Of a DNA stretch of 64,000 bases, positions 47,105 through 54,351 are shown in pieces; the stretch's first letter is position 1; each line of letters starts with the position of its first letter. Both the position numbers and the translations under genes were made by a program. A model generated the notes under the pieces. The model worked only from the letters and a program-made list of their open reading frames with translations, was not told the origin of the DNA and searched no databases. The stretch comes from Colwellia sp. 12G3. GTDB lineage: Bacteria > Pseudomonadota > Gammaproteobacteria > Enterobacterales > Alteromonadaceae. The stretch covers positions 62,001 to 126,000 of the forward strand of contig NZ_PJAQ01000068.1 in NCBI RefSeq assembly GCF_002836775.1, written 5' to 3'.

Positions 47105-48478
47105 TTAACGACCGAACATGCCACCGCCACCTGGTGGCATCATACCTTGCATACCACGCATCATTTTTTGCATGCCGCCTTTGCCTGACATTTTTTTCAT
47201 CATTTTTTGCATTTGAGTAAATTGCTTAAGTAGCTTATTTACATCTTGAATTTGAGTACCTGAGCCAGCAGCAATACGACGTTTACGGGAGCCTTTAATA
47301 ATATCAGGACGCTCACGTTCTCCTGGCGTCATAGAATTAATGATAGCTTCCATTTGTACGGTAATTTTATCACCCATCTGATCATTAATTTTATCAGACA
47401 TATTACCCATACCAGGCAGTTTATCCATCATGCCCATCATGCCACCCATGCTTTTCATCTGGACAAGCTGGTCACGAAAATCTTCTAAACTAAAACCTTT
47501 ACCACTTTTAACTTTTTTAGCTAATTTCTCAGCTTGTTTTCTATCAATTTTTTGCTCAATTTCTTCAACTAACGAGAGCACATCACCCATACCTAAGATA
47601 CGAGAGGCAATACGATCAGGATGGAAGGGCTCTAATGCTTCAATCTTTTCACCAACCCCCATAAACTTGATAGGCTTACCAGTGATATGACGGATAGATA
47701 ACGCAGCACCACCGCGAGCATCACCATCGGTTTTAGTTAAGATAATACCGGTCAGTGGTAAAGCATCATTAAAGGCCTTCGCTGTATTAGCAGCATCTTG
47801 ACCTGTCATAGCATCAACAGTAAAAAGGGTCTCTATTGGGTTGATAGCGGCATGAAGTTGTTGAATCTCCCCCATCATGTCTTCATCAATATGCAAGCGA
47901 CCCGCAGTATCGACAATTACCACATCAAAAAAATTCTTCTTGGCATGATCAATTGCAGCATTGGCGATATCAATCGGTTTTTGCTTGATATCACTTGGAA
48001 AGAAACCAACCTTTATTTCTTCGGCTAACATTTCAAGCTGTTTAATAGCTGCCGGACGATATACATCAGCACTTACTACTAATACTTTTTTCTTTTCACG
48101 TTCAGTTAAAAATTTTGCCAGCTTGGCTACAGAGGTAGTTTTACCCGCACCTTGTAAGCCAGCCATCAATACTACAGCAGGAGGAGCCGCTCTTAAATCA
48201 AGACCTTCATTGACGTCACCCATAGCCGCTTCAAGTTCTTTTTGAACTATCTTGACGAAGATTTGCCCTGGCGTGAGACTTTTAGAAACGTCAGTACCAA
48301 CAGCTTTTTCTTTTACTTTGGCTACGAACTCACGAATGACGGGTAAAGCGACATCGGCTTCAAGTAATGCCATACGCACTTCACGTAAGGTTTCTTTGAT
48401 ATTATCTTCGGTTAAACGGCCACGGCCACTAATGTTTTTAAGCGTTTTACTTAAGCGATCGGAAAGATTGTCAAACAT
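47105..48478 (-). CDS. ffh: Signal recognition particle protein Ffh
   Basis: 457 residues. GTPase that binds signal sequences of nascent membrane proteins with 4.5S RNA and docks with FtsY. N domain (1-85), G domain with G1 GLQGAGKTT (107-115), DTAGRLHIDEDMM, TKTDGDARGGAALS; then the methionine-rich M domain (about 300-457) with MGGMMGMMDKLPGMGNMSDKI and GSRKRRIAAGSGT for RNA binding. Length fits E. coli Ffh (453). It is divergent from the permease at 48677, separated by about 200 bases. Confidence 0.98.
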   Translation of the reverse strand: MFDNLSDRLSKTLKNISGRGRLTEDNIKETLREVRMALLEADVALPVIREFVAKVKEKAVGTDVSKSLTPGQIFVKIVQKELEAAMGDVNEGLDLRAAPPAVVLMAGLQGAGKTTSVAKLAKFLTEREKKKVLVVSADVYRPAAIKQLEMLAEEIKVGFFPSDIKQKPIDIANAAIDHAKKNFFDVVIVDTAGRLHIDEDMMGEIQQLHAAINPIETLFTVDAMTGQDAANTAKAFNDALPLTGIILTKTDGDARGGAALSIRHITGKPIKFMGVGEKIEALEPFHPDRIASRILGMGDVLSLVEEIEQKIDRKQAEKLAKKVKSGKGFSLEDFRDQLVQMKSMGGMMGMMDKLPGMGNMSDKINDQMGDKITVQMEAIINSMTPGERERPDIIKGSRKRRIAAGSGTQIQDVNKLLKQFTQMQKMMKKMSGKGGMQKMMRGMQGMMPPGGGGMFGR

Positions 48479-48676
48479 GAAATACTCTAACAGCGAAAAA
48501 TTGATTAGGTTAATGCTGCTATTATACCCAAATATCTCTAAGATGCGACAGCAGATAATCCTACATATAATTTATGTGCCTATAAATGTGAATTAAATAG
48601 GCTTAAGTAATGATGCTGCGTTAATACTAGCCATGTTATAGTGATGCTGATTTTTTAAGTCTCTGCTAGGTATTTT

Positions 48677-49777
48677 ATGGAACAGTTATCCGCCTTAACT
48701 ATGAATTTTCTCGACTTGAGTGCTGAAGCAAGCCCTTGGTTATTATTAGGCTTACTCATTGCTGGGTTAATGAAGGCTTGGGTACCAAGTAAGGTATTAA
48801 GTAAACATCTAGGGCAAGGAAGGCTTGCCATTATAAAGGCCGCTCTAATAGGTGCGCCATTACCGTTATGTTCTTGTGGGGTTATCCCTGTTGCTACAGA
48901 GCTAAGACGAAGCGGTGCTTCGGCTTCAGCAACGTCATCCTTTTTAGTTGCAACCCCCGAAACCGGTATTGACTCAGTTTCCGTATCTTATGCCTTACTT
49001 GGCCCTGTTTTTGCCATTTATCGTCCTATGGCAGCAATTATGTCGGCCATTATTACCGGATTATTGGTAGCCACAATTAAAGAGGAAGATATAAAATCAC
49101 CTCACATTCATAAAAGCAGCAAAAAAACGGGCTGTTGCGATAGTAAAACGAGTGTTAAAAAAGAAGCAGTACCTAAAAGCGAAACATCCTGTTGTGCGAG
49201 TAAAAAAGTGACACTAACTAAAACTGAAAATACCTTTGTAAGCAAAACTAAACAAGGGGTTTACTACGCATCAACTAAACTTATTGACGATATTATTATA
49301 TGGCTTTTTATCGGTCTTTTATTTGCTTCCCTTGTACGCACCTTTTTACCTGAAGAGTTTCTATTAAGTTATGGAAGTGGTCTGCCCGCAATGCTGTTGA
49401 TGATAATAATATCCATTCCTATGTATATTTGTGCAACTGCATCAACCCCCATCGCTGCAGGATTTATTCTAGCAGGATTATCGCCAGGTACTGCATTAGT
49501 ATTTATGATGGCAGGCCCGGCAACAAATATTTCAACCTTAGGCGTTATTCGAAATGAAATGGGGAGCGCGGTATTAATTCGATACTTACTTGGCGTCTCG
49601 CTTTGCGCTATTGCTTTTGCGCTATTATTGGATTTTTCATTGAGCTTTTATGACATAAACATTAATGATCAAATGCAACATAGCCATGAACTTTTACCTA
49701 AGTGGTTTGGATTAAGCTGCGCTGCACTCATTGCGTTTCTATCTATAAAGCCACTAAGACGCTTGTTGATAAAATAA
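48677..49777 (+). CDS. SO_0444-type Cu/Zn efflux permease (UPF0718 superfamily)
   Basis: 366 residues with about eight membrane helices in two homologous halves. First-half motif GAPLPLCSCGVIPVATELRRSG (about 55-76), second-half CATASTPIAAGFILAGLSPG. The cytoplasmic middle loop is cysteine-rich (KTGCCDSKTS about 150-158 and TSCCASKK about 170-177), fitting metal binding. The name follows family members annotated as SO_0444 Cu/Zn efflux transporters; transport of those metals is carried over from that annotation. It is related to the permease at 3467 and lies between ffh and ypjD, where E. coli has no gene. Confidence 0.82.
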   Translation: MEQLSALTMNFLDLSAEASPWLLLGLLIAGLMKAWVPSKVLSKHLGQGRLAIIKAALIGAPLPLCSCGVIPVATELRRSGASASATSSFLVATPETGIDSVSVSYALLGPVFAIYRPMAAIMSAIITGLLVATIKEEDIKSPHIHKSSKKTGCCDSKTSVKKEAVPKSETSCCASKKVTLTKTENTFVSKTKQGVYYASTKLIDDIIIWLFIGLLFASLVRTFLPEEFLLSYGSGLPAMLLMIIISIPMYICATASTPIAAGFILAGLSPGTALVFMMAGPATNISTLGVIRNEMGSAVLIRYLLGVSLCAIAFALLLDFSLSFYDININDQMQHSHELLPKWFGLSCAALIAFLSIKPLRRLLIK

Positions 49778-49892
49778 CCTCTAGCTTTCTTTAATTTAAG
49801 TCAATAGTTTGCGCTAATCACATGGCGTTGTAGATTTTATCTGATAGAATCAATTTTTTACTGCGTCTTTTCAGTTGCTTTAGGGGTTTTTA

Positions 49893-50690
49893 GTGGATTT
49901 TTTGGTTATAGGTTCAAGTTTGGCATTTTTGCTTTATATACTTGCTACGTTGGCAATCGTTACACGATTATTTCATCCTAAAGGCCCTAATATTACCTTA
50001 GTTTTAAGTTTAGCTACGGCAGCTATTGTTGTGCACGCGTTCAATGATGCTTTGTTATTCTTTTCTCAAGATGATATTAATTTTAACTTACCAAACGTAA
50101 TTTCATTAGTGAGTTTAATCATTACAGTAGTGGTTACCTTAGTCGCCTTGAGATTTAAAGTCAGTTTGTTACTACCCGTTATTTATGGTTTTACTGGTTT
50201 GTGGCAGTTAGTTATCATCTTCCTCCCGCCAATTGATTCTATTCCTTTGGTTGTTGAAAAGGTCATTTTACTCAGCCATATCAGCTTCGCTTTAATTGCC
50301 TATTGTGTTTTAATTATTGCGACGTTATTTGCTTTTCAAGTTACCTATATCAACGTAAAACTCAAAAGTAAAAACTTAACGGCTGTAGCTCATTTACCGC
50401 CTCTTATGCAGGTTGAGAAACAACTTTTTAGTATATTAACCGTTGGTACCGCGATTTTATTTGTTAGTCAAATAATTGGTTTTGCTTTTTTAGACGGTTT
50501 TTTAGCAAAAGAGAATGCCCATAAAACCATACTATCATTACTCTCTTTTGCTCTTTACAGTCTCATTCTTTGGGGACATTTTGAAAAAGGTTGGCGCGGT
50601 CACAAGGTACTCGTGTTAATGGTGAGTGCCAGTGGTTTACTTACCCTTGCCTACTTTGGCAGTAGATTCGTTAAAGAATTCATTTTATAA
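49893..50690 (+). CDS. ypjD: CcsA-like inner-membrane protein YpjD
   Basis: 265 residues with about eight membrane helices, of the cytochrome-c-assembly/CcsA-related family. Start is GTG 49893 with AGGGG upstream. Conserved His-containing helices (VVHAFNDALLFF, LSHISFALIAYCVL, LYSLILWGHFEKGWRGHK) resemble haem-handling relatives. In E. coli ypjD (also called corE) lies between ffh and the CorB gene, as here, and is linked to cobalt/magnesium resistance genetically. Molecular function remains unclear. Confidence 0.85.
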   Translation: MDFLVIGSSLAFLLYILATLAIVTRLFHPKGPNITLVLSLATAAIVVHAFNDALLFFSQDDINFNLPNVISLVSLIITVVVTLVALRFKVSLLLPVIYGFTGLWQLVIIFLPPIDSIPLVVEKVILLSHISFALIAYCVLIIATLFAFQVTYINVKLKSKNLTAVAHLPPLMQVEKQLFSILTVGTAILFVSQIIGFAFLDGFLAKENAHKTILSLLSFALYSLILWGHFEKGWRGHKVLVLMVSASGLLTLAYFGSRFVKEFIL

Positions 50691-50724
50691 ATATCGACTA
50701 ATCCTCTCTAATCTTATCTTAAGG

Positions 50725-50750
50725 ACACTGCTGCTATAAGCGGGCAGTGT
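50725..50750. other. Hairpin between ypjD and corB-like gene
   Basis: ACACTGC (50725-50731) pairs with GCAGTGT (50744-50750). No U-run; a weak intercistronic element. Confidence 0.3.
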
Positions 50751-50789
50751 TACTTAATTATTTTAACTATATAAATAGGAAAACCCTTT

Positions 50790-52073
50790 TTGGACAGTAT
50801 AACCACACAGATGCTCTTTACTATTCTTGGCATCTTAATACTTATCTCCGCCTATTTTTCAGGTTCTGAAACTGGCATGATGTCATTGAATAGATATCGC
50901 TTACGTCATCTTGAAAAGCAAAAGCATAAAGGTGCTAAACGAGTTAGCAAATTACTTGCTCGTCCAGATCGCCTAATCGGTTTGATACTCATTGGTAATA
51001 ACCTCGTTAATATTGCAGCTTCTGCTATTGCAACTGTCATTGGTTTACGCCTATTCGGCGATATGGGTATTTTGATTGCGACGATTGTATTAACGCTAGT
51101 CATTCTCATTTTTGCCGAAGTCACGCCAAAGACATTGGCCGCATTGTATCCTGAGAAAATAGCCTTTCCGAGCTCTATTCTCTTATCCATACTATTAAAA
51201 TTACTTTTCCCGCTTGTTGTTATCGTTAACTGGATAACCAATGGTTTCTTAATGATTTTAGGTATTAATTCAGAACAAAGAGAGCAACACAGCCTCAGTA
51301 GTGAAGAATTAAGGACTGTGGTAAATGAATCGGGCGCTTTATTGCATCAACGCGATCAAGATATGCTGGTAAGTATTTTAGACTTAGAAAAAGTCTCAGT
51401 TGAAGACATCATGATCCCTCGTAATGACTTAGTAGGAATAGATGTTAATGATGATTGGAAAAAAATCCAGAAACAGCTTACCCAAGCTAATCACACACGG
51501 GTATTACTGTATCGTGACAGTATTGATGATGTTGTTGGTTATATTCATGCTCGTGACGCGTTAAAACTTGTATCAAAAAATCAGTTTACCAAGGCAACAT
51601 TACTCAGAGCAGTACGTGAATTATATTTTATTCCCGAAGGCACACCGTTAAATATTCAGTTGTTGAAGTTTCAACATGCTAAAGAACGCTTAGGTTTGGT
51701 TGTTGATGAATACGGCGATATCCAAGGTTTAGTAACACTAGAAGATATTCTGGAAGAAATTGTTGGTGACTTTACTACCACCATGACGCCAACAACCAGT
51801 GATGAAGTAACTTTGCAGCCAGATGGCAGCTATTTAGTCGACGGTAGTGCCAGTATTCGTGATATTAATAAAGAGATGTCATGGGAGTTGCCCACAGATG
51901 GCCCTAAAACCCTTAACGGCTTGATTATTGAATATTTGGAAGAGATACCACAAAGCAATATTAGCTTACGTATATCTGGTTACCCTGTCGAAATCATTGA
52001 TGTTGCAGGTAATAAGATAAAAACAGTGCGAGTAATGCCCGAACACTTTATTAGCGAAAACCCTGACGACTAG
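50790..52073 (+). CDS. corB: CorB/YfjD-type CNNM-CBS domain protein
   Basis: 427 residues: CNNM membrane domain (about 1-190; SGSETGMMSLNRYRLRHL, FAEVTPKTLAALYPEK), two CBS domains (about 200-335; EDIMIPRNDLVGID, LVVDEYGDIQGLVTLEDILEEIVGD) and a CorC/HlyC domain (about 345-425). The family is tied to magnesium and cobalt homeostasis and resembles eukaryotic CNNM magnesium transporters. Start is TTG 50790 with AGGA ten bases upstream; ATG 50814 is an alternative. Downstream of ypjD as in E. coli. Confidence 0.88.
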   Translation: MDSITTQMLFTILGILILISAYFSGSETGMMSLNRYRLRHLEKQKHKGAKRVSKLLARPDRLIGLILIGNNLVNIAASAIATVIGLRLFGDMGILIATIVLTLVILIFAEVTPKTLAALYPEKIAFPSSILLSILLKLLFPLVVIVNWITNGFLMILGINSEQREQHSLSSEELRTVVNESGALLHQRDQDMLVSILDLEKVSVEDIMIPRNDLVGIDVNDDWKKIQKQLTQANHTRVLLYRDSIDDVVGYIHARDALKLVSKNQFTKATLLRAVRELYFIPEGTPLNIQLLKFQHAKERLGLVVDEYGDIQGLVTLEDILEEIVGDFTTTMTPTTSDEVTLQPDGSYLVDGSASIRDINKEMSWELPTDGPKTLNGLIIEYLEEIPQSNISLRISGYPVEIIDVAGNKIKTVRVMPEHFISENPDD

Positions 52074-52093
52074 TAATTTAAATAATATAAAAG

Positions 52094-52166
52094 TTAACCA
52101 CAAAGTTATCCACAGAATAAGGTTTTCTAATATCCTCATTCAGCTTTCCACAATTTCTGTGGATAA
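52094..52166. promoter_or_regulatory. Cluster of DnaA-box-like sites
   Basis: Two perfect boxes TTATCCACA, at 52106-52114 on plus and 52158-52166 on minus (TGTGGATAA), plus near matches TTAACCACA (52094-52102) and CTTTCCACA (52144-52152). Four sites in 73 bases of noncoding DNA. The inner pair also makes a TCCACA/TGTGGA hairpin. Confidence 0.5.
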
Positions 52167-52402
52167 CAATAGCCAACCCTATCAGCAGCAGCATTTTGCT
52201 ATTTCAACATTTATTTCACAAAAAACCATACTTTATTTTCTGCTTTTCATCTGAAAATAGTAGCTATTCTTGTAGCGGTTATCGCACCTAGCTTTGCCGA
52301 TTTTTTATCGTATAAAGAACATGTTGGCAGGCTTTATGCCTTTGTAGCATTATTAAACAAGCAAGTTAATTGGTTAAATACTGCCAATCAGCTTTTCATT
52401 GA
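52167..52402. other. Noncoding end of the corB-transglycosylase gap
   Basis: About 235 bases. A plus-strand frame without ATG runs to 52406 (see rejected items). No terminator for either converging gene was recognised. Confidence 0.35.
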
Positions 52403-53023
52403 TTAGCCAAAAAACAGACGCCATAACCAACCATGATCGAGATCTTTTTCACACCCCTTTAGCTGACTACTGTAAAGTCGTGCGCGATTATCCACTTTCC
52501 TGGAAACTTTAACTAACCATGGCTTTTTCTTATAACTTTTATGCTTAAATCCGCCCCAACCCTCATGATAATTTAAGTACTGGCTGTAAGCATCCCACTT
52601 TGATACACCATTAACTTTTTGAGTTTTAAATATAAACCACCCCATAAAGTCTATTGCATCTTCAAAGTCATCTCGATCAGCACCTGAATTGCCTGTTTCC
52701 TTAATATAGTCTTTCCAAGTCATCGTTTTCGCTTGTGAATAGCCATATGCCGTACTTACCCTCCCCCAAGGAATAAAACCAAATAGATAATCCATTGGAG
52801 GGGTTGCGTCATGACGAAAAGAACTTTCTTGATACATCATACTCATAGGCACATGAATAGGTACACCCCAGCGTTCACGAGTATCTTTGGCAGCAAAATA
52901 CCAATCTCGATGTTCGCGAAATATTTCACATATATTCTCAGGGTTTTTAGGTGGTGGGGTTGCACAACTTGCAAGTAATATAACACTTACGGTTGTTAAC
53001 AATGTAGTTTTACATGAAGGCAT
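52403..53023 (-). CDS. Lytic transglycosylase-like (SLT domain) lipoprotein
   Basis: About 206 residues with a lipoprotein signal (VILLASC, Cys near 20), so anchored in the outer membrane. The lysozyme-like SLT fold is shown by MYQESSFRHDATPP with the catalytic Glu (QES), then AYGYSQAKTMTWKDYIK, the AxGxxQ-like motif, and LNYHEGWGGF. It cleaves glycan strands of peptidoglycan, for growth or insertion of envelope machines. The in-frame GTG 53029 is an alternative start; ATG 53023 is preferred. Confidence 0.8.
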   Translation of the reverse strand: MPSCKTTLLTTVSVILLASCATPPPKNPENICEIFREHRDWYFAAKDTRERWGVPIHVPMSMMYQESSFRHDATPPMDYLFGFIPWGRVSTAYGYSQAKTMTWKDYIKETGNSGADRDDFEDAIDFMGWFIFKTQKVNGVSKWDAYSQYLNYHEGWGGFKHKSYKKKPWLVKVSRKVDNRARLYSSQLKGCEKDLDHGWLWRLFFG

Positions 53024-53141
53024 AAACACATAACGGTTATTATAAATCGTTATTTATAATGACAGAAACCGTTAATTAATGGCAGTTTTTGCGAATAAAA
53101 TTATGAGTTTTAATTAAATTAATAAATATTAAAATTAATTT

Positions 53142-53241
53142 GAACTAAACTATAAAACAGCACTCTTACTTAACAGTTATGTTATTCCCTTAGTGTTTCA
53201 TGTTTTATGCGTCCTCTAGTTTTAGTTGGGCGCTTTTTTTT
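53142..53241 (+). ncRNA. Putative small RNA, array unit 1
   Basis: About 100 nt predicted from a -10-like TAAAAT at 53130-53135. It starts near TGAACTAAAC, has a 5' stem TAACA-gtta-TGTTA, an unpaired TTCCCTTA, and ends in the hairpin 53209-53233 with eight T. Its upstream flank differs from units 3-5, yet TAAAAT and TGAACTAAAC are kept. Expression is inference. Confidence 0.5.
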
Positions 53242-53269
53242 GTCCAAAAATCAATACGTAGACAGAACA

Positions 53270-53346
53270 ACCTATGTTATTCCACTCATTATTAGTGATG
53301 TTTTATGTTTTATGCGTCCTCTAGTTTTAGTTGGGCGCTTTTTTTT
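53270..53346 (+). ncRNA. Truncated array unit 2
   Basis: It keeps GTTATTCC, the 3' segment and the full terminator (53314-53338 plus eight T), but lacks the TGAACTAAAC start, TAAAAT and the left half of the 5' stem. Likely silent or read from unit 1. Confidence 0.3.
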
Positions 53347-53418
53347 GTCCAAAATTCAATATGTGTTCGCAACAGCCTTGGCTAATACAACTCAATAAAG
53401 TAATTTTAAAATAATGTG

Positions 53419-53517
53419 AACTAAACAACAAAACAGCGCTCTTACTTAACAGTTATGTTATTCCCTTAGTGTTTCATGTTTTATGCGCTCTCTAAAATTA
53501 GTTGGGCGCTTTTTTTT
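53419..53517 (+). ncRNA. Putative small RNA, array unit 3
   Basis: TAAAAT at 53407-53412, predicted start near 53419, terminator 53485-53509 plus eight T. In the terminator stem GCGCTC replaces unit 1's GCGTCC; pairing to GGGCGC is kept by swapping a C-G pair and a U-G wobble, and the upper stem changes CTAG..TTAG to CTAA..TTAG. Confidence 0.55.
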
Positions 53518-53589
53518 GTCCAAAATTCAATATGTGTTCGCAACAGCCTTGGCTAATACAACTCAATAAATTAATTTTAAAATAATGTG

Positions 53590-53681
53590 AACTAAACAAC
53601 AAAACAGCACTCTTACTTAACAGTTATGTTATTCCCTTAATGTTTTATGCGTCCTCTAGTTTTAGTTGGGCGCTTTTTTTT
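53590..53681 (+). ncRNA. Putative small RNA, array unit 4
   Basis: TAAAAT at 53578-53583; 7-base deletion after TTCCCTTA makes the RNA about 92 nt. Terminator 53649-53673 plus eight T, of unit-1 type. Confidence 0.5.
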
Positions 53682-53753
53682 GTCCAAAATTCAATATGTG
53701 TTCGCAACAGCCTTGGCTAATACAACTCAATAAAGTAATTTTAAAATAATGTG

Positions 53754-53852
53754 AACTAAAAAACAAAACGACGCTCTTACTTAATAGTTATGTTATTCCC
53801 TTAGTGTTTCATGTTTTATGCGCTCTCTAAAATTAGTTGGGCGCTTTTTTTT
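53754..53852 (+). ncRNA. Putative small RNA, array unit 5
   Basis: TAAAAT at 53742-53747; 5' stem reads TAATA-gtta-TGTTA, where C-to-T turns a C-G pair into a U-G wobble so folding is kept. Terminator 53820-53844 plus eight T, of unit-3 type. Confidence 0.5.
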
Positions 53853-53887
53853 GTCTGAAATTTAACACCTATCAGTATCCGGCATGT

Positions 53888-54060
53888 TATACCAAACGGA
53901 TTTATTTGCAGGGTTATTGATTTTGACAAGGACGTTACATGGATGGTGTTCTTAGAGAATGGAGCATATTCTCCTGAATAACCATTCTCATCAATCAATG
54001 CCTTGTCTCTAAGCCTTTTAATTCTCGCTGAGTGGGAAAGAACTTAATAAACTTGGTATC
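53888..54060. repeat. Possible MITE-like remnant with ATACCAA ends
   Basis: The left end TTATACCAAACGGATTTATT and the right end read inward GATACCAAGTTTATTAAG share ATACCAA and TTTATT. An internal 8-bp hairpin GAGAATGG/CCATTCTC (53955-53989) is present. No coding sequence. Confidence 0.35.
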
Positions 54061-54314
54061 AGATTGATATTGTTGATGGTCTGATTTTTCAACGTTTATC
54101 TTAGGAAGAAAAAATGACATGTTTTATATAACAAAGGACTCAATTTAGCTTTCGTGGTTATATGAATGATGGGTCAGTTATGCAAGGGAGAAGGTGATTA
54201 ATGTGATTATTTTAAATAAAATGAACTTATCTGTCATTACGACGTCTTAATAAGTGAAACATTCCTCCCTGGATTGCTTTCATTTAATTTAAGTCTTGTT
54301 TGCTTAAATAACCG
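54061..54314. other. Noncoding region ahead of an orphan terminator
   Basis: About 250 bases without a convincing gene, ending in a plus-strand terminator. A small RNA could lie here; no clear promoter was found. Confidence 0.35.
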
Positions 54315-54340
54315 GCGCGTCACCTTGACGCGCTTTTTTT
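54315..54340 (+). terminator. Orphan plus-strand intrinsic terminator
   Basis: Perfect stem GCGCGTCA / TGACGCGC (54315-54322 with 54326-54333), loop CCT, seven T. Its T-run is on the plus strand, so it does not serve gshA, which ends 12 bases away on the minus strand. Confidence 0.85.
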
Positions 54341-54351
54341 ATAGCTATTTT

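Larger units (their letters stand above)
53131..53860 (+). repeat. Tandem array of five terminator-bearing repeat units
   Basis: Five related units. Their T-runs end at 53241, 53346, 53517, 53681 and 53852, i.e. steps of 105, 171, 164 and 171. Each has the blocks gttatgttattccctta, atgttttatgcg and an intrinsic terminator. Units 3-5 also share an identical upstream segment (ttcgcaacagccttggctaa ...). Unit 2 lacks the 5' part; unit 4 lacks 7 bases (gtgtttc). Confidence 0.92.

Noticed and set aside
52200..52406. Plus-strand frame ending LLNKQVNWLNTANQLFID next to the transglycosylase gene
   Set aside because: No ATG, GTG or TTG start with a ribosome binding site, no family recognised, and its stop overlaps the stop of the converging gene. 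Could be a decayed fragment but cannot be supported.
53207..53398. Open frame through the tandem array with repeated MRPLVLVGRFFLSK-like peptide
   Set aside because: It crosses two terminators with eight-T runs, has no ribosome binding site, and base changes between units follow RNA pairing. I treat it as a by-product of the repeats.
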